Shown: piece after piece, positions 1 through 8,632 of the stretch
Position numbering within the stretch: position 1 is the stretch's first letter
How the letters are laid out: each line of letters opens with the position of its first letter
Assembly: GCF_002564045.1 (NCBI RefSeq)
Contig: NZ_PDJK01000002.1
Span: 2,480,001-2,544,000 of the forward strand
Length of the DNA: 64,000 nt
From: Amycolatopsis sulphurea
GTDB taxonomy: Bacteria > Actinomycetota > Actinomycetes > Mycobacteriales > Pseudonocardiaceae
Reading direction: 5' to 3'
The notes under the pieces: model-generated
The model's database searches: none
The model's input: only the letters and a program-made list of their open reading frames with translations
Told to the model about the DNA's origin: nothing
Translations under genes and position numbers: made by a program

Positions 1-2
1 CC

Positions 3-644
3 GCGGTGATGGGTCCATCGGGCTCCGGCAAGAGCACCTTTCTGCACTGCGCTGCCGGGCTCGACCGGCCGACGAGTGGATCGGTCCAGCTCGACGGTGA
101 AGACCTCGAGAAGGTTTCGGAAACGAAGCTGACGAAGCTGCGGCGGGATCGGGTCGGCTTCGTATTCCAAGCGTTTAACCTGCTGCCTGCGCTGACCGTC
201 GCACAAAATGTGGAGCTGCCGTTGCGGCTGGCCGGTCGGCGGATCGACAAGAGGCTCATCGGCCAGATGCTCGCGTACGTCGGGCTGTCCGACCGGCGCA
301 AGCATCTGCCTGGTGAACTCTCCGGAGGGCAACAGCAACGCGTCGCGATCGCGCGGGCGCTCGTGACGCGTCCCGCGGTGCTCTTCGCCGACGAGCCCAC
401 CGGTGCACTCGACACCCACACTGCTGCCGAGGTCTTGGCTTTGCTGCGGAATTCCGTCCGTAGTGGGCTGACCGTCATCATGGTGACGCATGATCCCGTC
501 GCTGCTGCACACGCAGATCGCGTGGTCTTTCTCGCGGACGGCCGGGTCGCCGGTTCTCTCATTCGGCCGACAGCGGCGGCCGTTGCCGAACGGATGACGC
601 ATCTCGGCGCGGGGGCCGCCGACGCCGCAGTTGGTGGCGTCTGA
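3..644 (+). CDS. ABC transporter ATP-binding protein (LolD/MacB type), 5' end outside window
   Basis: ATPase of a two-part ABC export system; it should power the FtsX-type permease encoded immediately downstream at the cytoplasmic membrane. The frame is open to the window edge, so the first few dozen residues are missing. Visible in order are Walker A (GPSGSGKS), the Q-loop (VFQAFN), the signature LSGGQQQRVAIARAL, Walker B (VLFADEP) and the switch histidine (VTHD). Its stop overlaps the permease start by one base (TGATG), which implies translational coupling. The substrate cannot be told. Because the permease is broken by an insertion sequence, this ATPase probably has no working partner from this locus. 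Confidence 0.93.
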   Translation, partial: AVMGPSGSGKSTFLHCAAGLDRPTSGSVQLDGEDLEKVSETKLTKLRRDRVGFVFQAFNLLPALTVAQNVELPLRLAGRRIDKRLIGQMLAYVGLSDRRKHLPGELSGGQQQRVAIARALVTRPAVLFADEPTGALDTHTAAEVLALLRNSVRSGLTVIMVTHDPVAAAHADRVVFLADGRVAGSLIRPTAAAVAERMTHLGAGAADAAVGGV

Positions 645-888
645 TGTTGCGAATTGCGCTGCGTACGCTCCGGCTGCGCAAAGGCGGGTTTCTCGCGACC
701 TTCGTCGCCGCGTTTCTCGGTGCTGTCATCATCTCGGCGGCCGGCGGTCTCATGGAGACCGGCATTCGCGCCGACGCGCCTCCTCAGCGGCTGGCGGGCG
801 CCCCGCTCGTCGTCGCTGGGGAGCAGAAGACTCAGCTTCGGAAGAATGATTCTTCCGAAGACGAGGAAAAGACCAAGTCAGCCACATT
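644..888 (+). pseudogene. FtsX-family ABC permease, 5' fragment (cut by IS5-type element)
   Basis: First 81 codons of a permease. They contain the first membrane span (residues about 14-36, GGFLATFVAAFLGAVIISAA) and the start of the extracellular domain. The frame leaves the gene at the insertion sequence and stops 15 bases into it. If the element (889-1916) and one copy of the ATT duplication are removed, the codons read ...K-S-A-T-L-S-E-R-V..., exactly in frame with the 3' part at 1920-4173. That restores a protein of about 832 residues, the usual size of actinobacterial two-FtsX-domain permeases. This exact repair is strong evidence for a recent insertion. Confidence 0.93.
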
Positions 889-1916
889 GAGGCTTTCCGG
901 GTAAGCATCTGTGACGCTGGGTGACAGCCTGGGTGTGGTCGTTGCTGGCGGTGGTGACACGCCGAAGTTGTTGTGGTGCAACGTAAAGACGCGGAACCTC
1001 GGTATGAATTTGGTCCTACCACAGATCAACTTCATAGAGGTTCCGCGCCTGATGAGTGTGTCATACACCGCGACCTTGCCGGTACGCGACCAGACCGTGC
1101 TGTACCTGTCGAGCCTGTTGCACGCCGAACGGGTGCGGCGCGGTACCCGCAAAGATCGCCGGGTTCTGACGACGTTCAAGCAGGCGGTCTTGGTGCTGCG
1201 CTGGTTTCTCGACGGCACTCGCGTCAAGCAGCTCGCCGTCGACAACGCGATCGGCAAGTCCACCGTGTACACCTATCTCGAGGAGGGGTTCACGGTGCTC
1301 GCCGCCCAGGCACCCGCGCTCGAGTCAGCGTTACTGGCGGCGAAAATGGCCGGGCACAGCCACATTTCCATCGACGGCACCCTGATCGAGACCGACCGGG
1401 CGGGTCCGCACCCCCGGACCCACCGACGGGGTGGACCTGTGGTGGTCGGGCAAACACTCCAATCATGGCGGCAACATCCAGGTCATCACCGCCCCCGACG
1501 GCTGGCCCCTGTGGACCTCCGACGTGCGGCCGGGCCGCGAGCACGACACCACCGCACTGCGCGAACACCCCGAGATCCTGCCCGCCCTGGCCACCTGGAT
1601 CGCCGAGAACACGCCCGCCCTGGGCGACCTGGGCTACGAAGGTGAAGCCGACACCATCACCGTCGCGTTCAAAAAACCGAAAGGCGGCGAACTCACCAAG
1701 GAACAGAAGACCCACAACAAAGCCCACAACGGGAAACGAGCGATCGGCGAACGCGGAAACTCCTTGCTGAAGACCACGTTCAAGGCGCTGCGCAACATCA
1801 GCCTCTGTCCATGGAAGATCGGCACCATCGTCGCAGCCGCCCTCGTCATCCTCCACATCGAGCACGACCGCACAACATGATCACCCACAGCGACCAACCG
1901 TTACCCGGAAAAGCTC
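889..1916 (+). mobile_element. IS5-family insertion sequence (ISL2-like), 1028 bp
   Basis: The element is bounded by imperfect inverted ends: GAGGCTTTCCGGGTAA on the left, and GAGCTTTTCCGGGTAA as the reverse complement of the right end. Similarity continues inward to GGGTGA. The flanks carry a 3-bp duplication ATT (886-888 and 1917-1919), fitting the ANT-type duplications I associate from memory with the ISL2 group of IS5. It carries one transposase gene in the same direction as the interrupted permease. End positions are uncertain by about one base because the flanking C of the left site also fits. Confidence 0.9.
1052..1880 (+). pseudogene. IS5-family transposase, frameshifted
   Basis: DDE transposase of the DDE_Tnp_4 type, now in two frames. 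Frame one runs from ATG 1052 to about 1400 and carries an N-terminal helix-turn-helix region and the first catalytic Asp (SIDGTLIETD). Frame two covers about 1401-1880 and carries RTPGPTDGVDLWWSGKH, the second Asp (GDLGYEGE) and the catalytic Glu (IGERGNSLLK). The break is a tandem CGGGCGGG at 1397-1404. Deleting one CGGG gives one 274-residue protein reading ETDRVRTPGPT, as expected for the family. A programmed shift is possible, but a 4-bp duplication is the simpler reading. The element is therefore probably immobile without help. Confidence 0.85.
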
Positions 1917-4173
1917 ATTAAGTGAGCGCGTACGGCTGGACCCGTCGCTGTCGGACAAGATCCGCGCGACACCCGGAGTGTCCACTGTGGTCAGTGACGT
2001 GACGGTGCCGGTGGTGCTGAATGGCCGTGCGGTGGTCGGCCACGGATGGGACTCTGCGGTACTCACGCCGTACACGCTCACCGCCGGGCATGCTCCGCGC
2101 GAAGGCGAGGTCGTCGTGTCCGCGGTAGGCATGAAGCCGGGTGACACGGTGCAGCTCGCCGCTCAGGGCAGGCCGGGCAGCTATCGCGTCGCCGGTGTCG
2201 CTGCGGCGTCCAACGCTTCGCAACCGACGGTCTTCTTCACGCCCTCTGAGGCCGAACGGCTGGCGGGCGGCAAGGTCGACGCCTTCGGTGTGTTTACGAC
2301 CGGCGATCCCGCCACGGTGGCCGCTGGAATGCATCTCGGCGACGGCATTGCCGCGCTCACCGGCGACGACCGCGGGTATGCGGAATTCCCACGGGCAGAA
2401 GCGAAAGGCAACAACCTCGTCGTTCTCTCCGGGGTCACTGGCGGCCTCTCGGTGGTCGTCGCGCTCTTCGTGATCGCCAGCACGCTGGCGCTGGCGACAC
2501 AGCAGCGAAGGCGCGAGCTGGTCTTGTTGCGGGCCATCGGCACGTTGCCCGGGCAGCTGCGACGGATGGTGCTCGGCGAAGCCGTGGTGATTGGCCTGCT
2601 CGCGATCGGTGCAGCCGCGTTCCTGGGGCCGGTGCTCGGCCGGTGGTTGTTCAACGGCTTCACCGACGCAGGCGTGGTGCCCGACGTCATCCGGTTCCAC
2701 CAAGGCTGGGTGCCGATGACCGTGGCCGCTGGCGTTGCCCTGCTCGCCGTAGTGGCCGCGGCGATGGTGGCCGCGCGACGGGTCAGCCGTATTCGCCCGA
2801 CCGAGGCGTTGACCGAGGCGGCGGTGGAGCGGCGATGGCTCAGCTGGCCGCGCGTGGTTGTCGCCGTGCTCTGCTTCGGCGGCGGTACGGCGCTCGGCAT
2901 CGTGACGGTCACGGCGATGACCGGCCCGGTCGCGGGCAGCACAGCCGGGCCTGCGGTGATGCTGTGGGCAGTCGGTGTGGCAGCAGTTGCGCCTGGCGTC
3001 ACGAAGCTGGTGGCAGTCCTGCTCCAAGGCCCCGTATGGCTCATCAGCGGGGTGACGGGCTGGCTAGCGGTGTCGAACACGCGGGCAGCCGCTGCGCGGG
3101 TGTCGGGCGCCGTCACGCCGATCATGCTTGCTGTGGGCGTGGCGACCGCCAACATTTACCTGCAAACGACACAGCAGGCGGCTTCGCAGCAGGCGTTCAG
3201 TGAAGACCTGCGCGCGGATGCTGTGGTCATCGCGCCAGCAGGCGTCAGCCCGGAGCTACTCGGGCGCGTACAGCAGGCGCCCGGCGTCGCAGCTGCGTCG
3301 GAGTACGTGACCAGCACTGTCTTCATCATCTCGCCCTACGACGACAACAACGACGAGGACGGCTACAGCGCGCTCGGCCTCACCGCTGGGAACGCCGGGC
3401 AGACGACGTCCACGACTGTCACCGCAGGCAGCCTCGACGCGCTCACTGGAGACGCCGTCGCGCTGCCCGACGACGTCGCGGCCGACCTGGACCGCCATGT
3501 CGGCGACACGGTTACGCTCCGCTTCGGCGACGGGCAACAAGTCACCACCCGCGTCGCCGCACTCGTAGCGCAACACGGTTCCGAGAAGATGCTCTTTCCC
3601 GCGGGTTTACTCGCCGCGCACACCACCGCCGGTCTCGCGCCGCAGGTGCTGGTTCGCGCTGAGCCCGGCGTCGATCAGGCAACGCTCACGAGAAGCCTCG
3701 CCACGGCGACCGCCGGACAGCAGGTGTCGGTCGGCGACCGCGCGAGCCTGCTCGCCGGTCACGCGTCGGACAGCGAGGTCGGCGCGTGGGTCAGCTACCT
3801 GATGCTCGGCATGATCGTCAGCTACACCGTGATTTCCGTGGTCAACACACTCGTGATGGCGACCTCACGGCGCCGCCGGGAATTCGGACTGCAACGGCTC
3901 GGGGGCTTCACCCGGCTCCAGGTGCTGCGTATGGCCGGCTTCGAGGGTTGCCTCGTCGCCGGGATCGGCGTACTGCTCGGCACGGTCGTCTCGGCGGGCT
4001 CGATCGTGCCGTTCTGCTTGGTCGCGACGGGTTCACCACTGCCTACCGGCCCGGCGAGCGTGTACCTGGCGGTCGTCGCCGCCGCGGTCGGCGTCGCGTT
4101 GTTCGCCTCGGTGGTGCCGGCCTGGGTGGCCACCCGGACACGTCCGGTGACCGCCGTCTCGCTCGGTGAATGA
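1917..4173 (+). pseudogene. FtsX-family ABC permease, 3' fragment
   Basis: Remaining 751 or so codons of the interrupted permease, open from the IS junction to TGA at 4171-4173. It has the rest of the first extracellular (MacB-like periplasmic core) domain and a first FtsX domain near 2420-2800 with the typical ATQQRRRELVLLRAIG loop. A further block of membrane spans follows at about 2850-3150, then a second extracellular domain, and a second FtsX domain with TSRRRREFGLQRLGG at about 3860-3910. A GTG at 1978 could start an N-truncated product lacking the first span. The stop overlaps the open frame that leads into pyrE. Confidence 0.92.
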
Positions 4174-4223
4174 CTCGCACCGATGGGAGAGGCGCCGCGA
4201 CGGCGTGTGTAAGACTCTCGGCC

Positions 4224-4787
4224 GTGGCGTATCCCGCGTTGGACCGAACTGCGAAGCTCGAACTGGCCAGGCTGATCACCGAACTGGCCGTGGTGCACGG
4301 CAAAGTGACGCTGGCTTCCGGCAAAGAAGCTGACTACTACATCGATCTCCGGCGCGCGACGCTGCACCACGCCGCCGCTCCGCTGATCGGCAAGCTGCTG
4401 CGGCAACTGACCGCGGACTGGGACTACGTCGCGGCCGGCGGGCTCACCCTCGGCGCCGACCCGGTCGCGCTCGCTATGTTGCACTCCGCGGCGGCCGGCG
4501 GTGTCGTGCTCGACGCCTTCGTGGTCCGCAAGGCCGTGAAGGAACACGGCATGCAGCGGCAGATCGAAGGCGTCGAGGTACGCGGGCAGCGCGTGCTGGC
4601 GGTCGAGGACACCTCGACCACGGGCGGCAGCGTGCTGACCGCGGTCACCGCGCTGCGCGAGGCCGGTGCCGAGGTCGTCGGTGTGGCGACCGTGGTCGAC
4701 CGGGAGACCGGCGCTCGCGAAGCGATCGAAAAAGAGGGCCTCGAATACCGCTACCTGCTGAGCAAGGACGACCTCGGGCTCAGCTGA
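4224..4787 (+). CDS. pyrE: orotate phosphoribosyltransferase
   Basis: Transfers phosphoribosyl from PRPP to orotate, giving OMP in de novo pyrimidine synthesis (cytosol). The PRPP-binding loop VLAVEDTSTTGGS lies near residues 122-134, and the N-terminal KVTLASGKEADYYIDLR is typical of OPRTases. I chose GTG 4224 (187 residues) because family members begin close to this point. The frame is open back to 4170 and an earlier start would add 18 unrelated-looking residues. It follows the broken permease and is separated from the sigma-factor gene by about 80 bases. No attenuator or pyrimidine box was seen. Confidence 0.93.
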   Translation: MAYPALDRTAKLELARLITELAVVHGKVTLASGKEADYYIDLRRATLHHAAAPLIGKLLRQLTADWDYVAAGGLTLGADPVALAMLHSAAAGGVVLDAFVVRKAVKEHGMQRQIEGVEVRGQRVLAVEDTSTTGGSVLTAVTALREAGAEVVGVATVVDRETGAREAIEKEGLEYRYLLSKDDLGLS

Positions 4788-4870
4788 TTCGCCTCGGCGA
4801 CGGTGATCATCGACAATGCGTGCGTGACGAACTCCCTCCTTGCAGTGTCCCCCTGATGGAAGGGGGCGCC

Positions 4871-5437
4871 GTGACCACGATCCACGCGGAGCCCGGCACG
4901 CCGCTCGACGACGCAACCCTCGTGGGCCGCGCGCGTGACGGTGATGTGCGGGCTTACGAACAGCTCGTGCTCCGCTACCAGGGGCAGATGTTCCGGCTCG
5001 CGGTGAAGATGCTGCATCACCGCGGGGACGCCGAAGACGTCGTGCAGGAGGTCTTCCTCGGTGCGTGGCGCAAGCTTGAGCAGCTCAAGGACGACTATTC
5101 GTTCGTCGGCTGGCTCTACCGGAGCACGACCAATCGCTGCCTGAACGTGATCCGGGCGCGCCGTCCGCAGGCCGACGTCGACCTGGACCTCGCCGAGTCC
5201 CCGCGCCGCGACGCCCGTCCGGAGCATGCCGTGCAGGTCAGCAGCCAGCTGGCCGCGCTCAACGAGGCGTTGCGAGGGCTGACCGCGCAGCAGCGGGCCT
5301 GCTGGTTGCTGCGTGAGGTGCACGGCCGCTCGTACGACGAGATCGGCGAGATCGTCGGTGCGAACCCCGCGGCGGTCCGGGGGCGGATCGCCCGGGCCCG
5401 TGCGCAGCTGGCGGAGGAGATGAAGCCGTGGCGGTGA
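4871..5437 (+). CDS. ECF-type RNA polymerase sigma factor
   Basis: Sigma-70 family, region 2 plus region 4 only. Region 2 (DAEDVVQEVFLGAW, residues about 56-70) binds core polymerase and the -10 box. Region 4 (QRACWLLREVHGRSYDEIGE, then VRGRIARARAQL) would bind the -35 box. I chose GTG 4871, after the purine-rich GGAAGGGGGC; an ATG at 4856 is the alternative. Its end overlaps the next gene, which carries an anti-sigma-like zinc motif, so the two are probably a coupled sigma/anti-sigma pair. The Asp23 genes that follow may be its targets or partners, which is inference. Confidence 0.9.
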   Translation: MTTIHAEPGTPLDDATLVGRARDGDVRAYEQLVLRYQGQMFRLAVKMLHHRGDAEDVVQEVFLGAWRKLEQLKDDYSFVGWLYRSTTNRCLNVIRARRPQADVDLDLAESPRRDARPEHAVQVSSQLAALNEALRGLTAQQRACWLLREVHGRSYDEIGEIVGANPAAVRGRIARARAQLAEEMKPWR

Positions 5438-6000
5438 ACCAGGATTACGGACTGCCCTGTGGCCGGGAACTGGAGACGGTCTGGGGCAGGCTCGACGAGG
5501 TCGGCACGGGCCACGCCGACGAGCACGAACTGGCCTGCGTGCACTGCCGCACCGCGCGCGAGAGCCTGCTCGCGCTGCGGGCGGCGACCGACGAGCTGAT
5601 CACCGAACCCGATCCGCCGCCGCCGGACCTGTTCGGGCGGATCATGTCCGCGATCCGCGCGGAGGTGCGTCGCGGCCAGATGGTCGACCTGGGCACGCCG
5701 GAGCCCGGCGGCGTCGAGGTCAGCGAACAGGCGGTGGCGGTGGTCCTGCGCTACGCGGCGGATTCCGCCGGCGACGTGCGGGCGCGCCGGGTACGCGTGC
5801 GAACGGTCGGCGTCGACGGCCGCGGGGCCAGCAAAGTCGAAGTGGAACTCACCCTTTCGCTCCGGCTCGGGAACGACGACGGCGGTGATTCGTTGGCCCG
5901 GGTGCGGGAGCTGGTCACCGCGGCCGCGGCCGCACGGGTCGGGCTTTCGCTGGAGAAGCTGGATCTGCTGGTGGAAGACGTCTACGAGGACGGCGAATGA
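5428..6000 (+). CDS. putative zinc-binding anti-sigma-like / Asp23-type fusion protein
   Basis: 190 residues. The N-terminal region (about 10-45) contains a first Cys in LPCGRE and the motif HELACVHC. This His-x3-Cys-x2-Cys spacing is that of zinc-binding anti-sigma domains. The remainder (from about residue 90: GGVEVSEQAVAVVLRYAAD...LSLRLG) looks like the alkaline-shock Asp23/Gls24 fold. The start is GTG 5428 with AGGAGA at 5415-5420, overlapping the sigma-factor stop by 10 bases. Position directly after the ECF sigma gene supports an anti-sigma role. The pairing of a zinc motif with an Asp23-like region is unusual and rests on eye reading only. Confidence 0.7.
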   Translation: MAVNQDYGLPCGRELETVWGRLDEVGTGHADEHELACVHCRTARESLLALRAATDELITEPDPPPPDLFGRIMSAIRAEVRRGQMVDLGTPEPGGVEVSEQAVAVVLRYAADSAGDVRARRVRVRTVGVDGRGASKVEVELTLSLRLGNDDGGDSLARVRELVTAAAAARVGLSLEKLDLLVEDVYEDGE

Positions 6001-6365
6001 CAGTCGAGGCCGAGTATGTGATCGCCGATCCGGTGGTCGCGAGTGTCGCCGCGCGGGCAGCGATCGAGACCTCCGGGGTGGTGCGGCTCGAACCGGGGCT
6101 GCGCGGGCTGGTCACGGCCTGGACCCGGGCGGCGCGGCAGCGCTGGAAAGGGCTCCAACCGGCGCCGGCCGACGGCGTGCGCGTGCGGACCGCCGAAGGC
6201 AGGCGGACCGTGCAGCTCGATCTGGTCGCCTCCGGTGCCGACCAGGCCGCCGCGGTGGGCCGCGCGGTGCAGCGGGCGGTCGCCCGCCGGGTCGCCGAGC
6301 AGACCGGGGTGTCCGTGGACGCGGTCACGGTGTCCATTTTGGACATCGAAGTGGATGACCGGTGA
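5997..6365 (+). CDS. Asp23/Gls24 family envelope stress protein
   Basis: Small 122-residue protein of the Asp23/Gls24 family, a group linked to envelope or alkaline stress. Supporting segments are VASVAARAAIETSGVVRLEPGL near the start and the C-terminal VAEQTGVSVDAVTVSILDIEVDD, the typical final strand-helix-strand. No membrane span or signal is present. It starts at ATG 5997, overlapping the previous stop (ATGA), and its own stop overlaps the next start (GTGA). It is therefore part of a tightly coupled four-gene run with the sigma factor. Exact function is unknown. Confidence 0.8.
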   Translation: MTVEAEYVIADPVVASVAARAAIETSGVVRLEPGLRGLVTAWTRAARQRWKGLQPAPADGVRVRTAEGRRTVQLDLVASGADQAAAVGRAVQRAVARRVAEQTGVSVDAVTVSILDIEVDDR

Positions 6366-6667
6366 CCGCGACCGGGGCGAGAGCGACGGCCGGGAAGATC
6401 GCCGAGGCCGTGGCTGGGCTCGAAGGACTGCGCCCGGCGACCGTCATCGCGCCGGAGATCAGCTGGCTGCCGGTGGATTTGTCCGGTGGCGCGGTGGACC
6501 TGAGCCCGGAGCTGGTCGAGGTCCGGGTGATCGCCACCCGGCTGCCGCTGCCGCCGCTGCTGGCGCAGGCGGAGAAGTCCGTGCGGCAGGTGCTGGCCGG
6601 TACGGAGTGGGCGCGGGCGCGGCTGCGCCTGGTGGTCACCGATCTCGACGGTGCCGCGTTCGCCTGA
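6362..6667 (+). CDS. small Asp23-cluster protein, function unknown
   Basis: 101 residues starting at GTG 6362 inside the previous gene's stop (GTGA overlap). I do not recognise a named domain. A proline-rich middle (LPLPPLLAQAEKSVRQVLAG) and the C-terminal strand pattern ARLRLVVTDLDG resemble a shortened Asp23-like protein. Similar short proteins sit beside Asp23 genes in actinobacteria. It is probably co-translated with its neighbours. No catalytic residues, signal sequence or membrane segment are visible. Confidence 0.7.
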   Translation: MTATGARATAGKIAEAVAGLEGLRPATVIAPEISWLPVDLSGGAVDLSPELVEVRVIATRLPLPPLLAQAEKSVRQVLAGTEWARARLRLVVTDLDGAAFA

Positions 6668-6770
6668 GCGGGACGTCACACGATCGGGTCGTGACGATCT
6701 TCGCCGGGTGGTGTCGACTCGATAACGGGGCAAGAACACGTGGTACCCCACCGAAACCGAGGGAGCACCG

Positions 6771-7214
6771 ATGACCGCCACCAAGTCCGAGAACACCGAG
6801 CTGACCACCCGCCCGGACGCCGGGCCGCTCGTCACCTCGCAGGGCACGACGAGCATCGCCGACGTGGTCGTGCAGAAGATCGCCGGCCTCGCGACCCGTG
6901 AGGTCTCCGGGGTGTACGACCTCGGTGGCGGCGCCGCCCGCGCGTTCGGCGCGCTGCGCGATCGCATCCCCGGTGCCTCGGCCAGCGCGGGACAGGGCGT
7001 CGCGGTGGAGGTCGGCGAGAAGCAGGCGGCGGTCGACCTGCAGATCGTGGTCGAGTACGGGGTGCCGATCGCCGAGCTGGCCCGCCAGGTGCGGCGCAAC
7101 GTGATCGGGTCGATCGAGCAGATGACCGCCCTGGAAGTGGTCGAGGTGAACATCAACGTGGGCGACGTGCACCTGCCCGACGACGAGGAACCGCAGGCCG
7201 ACCGCGTGCAGTGA
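6771..7214 (+). CDS. Asp23/Gls24 family envelope stress response protein
   Basis: 147 residues and the best Asp23 match in the group. SIADVVVQKIAGLATREVSGVYDLGG is the family signature opening, and AAVDLQIVVEYGVPIAELARQVRRNV plus ALEVVEVNINVGDVHLP form the conserved C-terminal half. The ATG at 6771 is preceded by GAGGGAG. A 103-base gap separates it from the preceding genes, so it may have its own promoter, possibly read by the adjacent ECF sigma factor (inference). It is followed by a 55-bp double-hairpin repeat that could end transcription. Confidence 0.88.
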   Translation: MTATKSENTELTTRPDAGPLVTSQGTTSIADVVVQKIAGLATREVSGVYDLGGGAARAFGALRDRIPGASASAGQGVAVEVGEKQAAVDLQIVVEYGVPIAELARQVRRNVIGSIEQMTALEVVEVNINVGDVHLPDDEEPQADRVQ

Positions 7215-7245
7215 CTCCGCGCGTGCCCGGGGGCCGCAGGGCGGG

Positions 7246-7300
7246 GGCTGTGAAGGGGCCCTTCACAGACTCTGAGTCCGTGAAGGGCCCCTTCACAGCC
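7246..7300. repeat. 55-bp double-hairpin repeat (GTGAAGGG core), copy 1
   Basis: Near-perfect 55-bp palindrome whose two halves are each a palindrome, GTGAAGGGGCCCTTCAC and GTGAAGGGCCCCTTCAC, joined by GACTCTGAGTC. The same unit occurs at 9702-9756 and 41260-41314 and as the core of larger elements at 18 kb, 34-36 kb, 44 kb and 56 kb. It lies 32 bases after an Asp23 gene. The rest of the gap to 7517 shows no gene. Confidence 0.92.
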
Positions 7301-7517
7301 TTCATCTCGTTCCCCGGCCCCGGCCCCGGCCGCATCCGCGGGTGCGCAGGATGCCCGCCTCCGGACACCGGAAGATCGCCCGCAAGTCACGTTCGGATCA
7401 CCGCTTGGCGATCTGGTTGCTTCGGTAGGTCGAACATCACACCACCTCCCTGATTTTCGCCCGGCAGTGTCGCTGATCCGGGGTAACGTCGCTGGTGGGG
7501 ACCGGGAGGAGGTGGCC

Positions 7518-7916
7518 GTGAACGTTACGGTCGCGCACGTGCTGGCGGATGTCACTGTGGCTGTGCACATCTTCGCGCTGCTGTTCATCGGCCTTGGCGG
7601 ATTCCTTGCCTGGCGCTGGCCAAAGGTCGTGTTCGTGCACGTGATCTTCGCGGTCTGGGGGGTGCTGGTGAACGTCACGCCGCTGACTTGCCCGCTCACC
7701 GCGCTGGAGGACTTCTTCCGGCATCAGCAGGGGCTCGGCGATCTGCCCGGCGGGTTCAACGCCTACTACCTCTACGGCACGGTGATCCCGCGTTCCGCGC
7801 TGCCCGCGGTGATCATCGTGGCGATCGGCCTGCTGGTGTTCTCCTACGTCGGTGCCTATCACCGCTGGCGCCACCGCGACCAGGGCACTCCGGCGCGCGA
7901 GCTGCGCGTGGGGTGA
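7518..7916 (+). CDS. DUF2784 family membrane protein
   Basis: About 132-residue integral membrane protein with four hydrophobic spans: ADVTVAVHIFALLFIGLGGFLAW, VVFVHVIFAVWGVLVNVTP, a short central hydrophobic part, and LPAVIIVAIGLLVFSYVGAY. The central CPLTALEDFFR motif, with TPLTCPLT before it, is the hallmark of DUF2784. I chose GTG 7518 because GGGAGGAGG lies five bases upstream; the frame stays open further back without a Shine-Dalgarno sequence. Function of the family is not known. It is encoded in the same direction as, and 16 bases before, the methyltransferase gene. Confidence 0.85.
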   Translation: MNVTVAHVLADVTVAVHIFALLFIGLGGFLAWRWPKVVFVHVIFAVWGVLVNVTPLTCPLTALEDFFRHQQGLGDLPGGFNAYYLYGTVIPRSALPAVIIVAIGLLVFSYVGAYHRWRHRDQGTPARELRVG

Positions 7917-7932
7917 GCGAGAATCCTCGTCC

Positions 7933-8592
7933 GTGACGACGGAACCGCACGAGCCCGGACCGACCGAATGGGGCGCCCGCGAGGAGGTGGGCGTCGGGCC
8001 GTGGCCGGGTGACTGGCCGCAGGACCCGCGCTACGACCCCGAGCTGCTGGCCGGCGGCGACCGTCGCAACGTGGTCGATGCCTACCGATACTGGCGTCGT
8101 GAGGCCATCGTGTCCGACGTGGACACCCGGCGGCATCCGTTCCACGTGGCGATCGAGAATTTCCAGCACGATCACAACATCGGCACGGTCGTCCGCACGG
8201 CGAACGCCTTCGCCGCGGCCGAGGTGCACATCGTCGGCCGTCGCCGCTGGAACCGGCGCGGCGCCATGGTCACCGACCGCTACCAGCACCTGCGCCATCA
8301 CGAGGACGTCGCGGGCCTGCTGGAATTCGCCGCAGGAGCCGGGTTGTCCGTGGTCGCGGTCGACAACACCCCCGGCGCCGAACCGCTCGAAACGGCCGAG
8401 CTGCCGCGTGAGTGCGTCCTGCTGTTCGGGCAGGAGGGGCCGGGGCTGTCCGAGGCCGCGCAGGCGAGCGCCGTGCAGGTGGTGTCGATCGCGCAGTTCG
8501 GCACCACCCGCTCGATCAACGCCGGGGTGGCGGCCGGAATCGTGATGCACTCCTGGATCCGCCGGCACGCGGACCTGTCACAAGCTTGGTGA
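7933..8592 (+). CDS. TrmH/SpoU family RNA 2'-O-methyltransferase
   Basis: SPOUT-fold S-adenosylmethionine-dependent RNA ribose methyltransferase acting on tRNA or rRNA. The three SpoU motifs are present: motif 1 NFQHDHNIGTVVRTANAF, motif 2 CVLLFGQEGPGLS, and motif 3 VVSIAQFGTTRSINAGVAAGI. The start GTG 7933 (219 residues) was chosen because longer frames add unrelated residues. The N-terminal 60 residues have no recognised RNA-binding domain. The specific target nucleotide cannot be deduced. Confidence 0.92.
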   Translation: MTTEPHEPGPTEWGAREEVGVGPWPGDWPQDPRYDPELLAGGDRRNVVDAYRYWRREAIVSDVDTRRHPFHVAIENFQHDHNIGTVVRTANAFAAAEVHIVGRRRWNRRGAMVTDRYQHLRHHEDVAGLLEFAAGAGLSVVAVDNTPGAEPLETAELPRECVLLFGQEGPGLSEAAQASAVQVVSIAQFGTTRSINAGVAAGIVMHSWIRRHADLSQAW

Positions 8593-8632
8593 ATCTACCG
8601 ATCCCCAGCGGTACGGGGGCAGAATCGGTGGG

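Noticed and set aside
1052..1880. Programmed ribosomal frameshift in the IS5 transposase
   Set aside because: No slippery A-rich heptamer; an exact CGGG duplication explains the shift and restores the expected residues.
1918..3155. Long minus-strand open frames opposite the permease fragment
   Set aside because: Arg/His/Thr-rich products without domains; they mirror the high-GC third-position pattern of the plus-strand gene.
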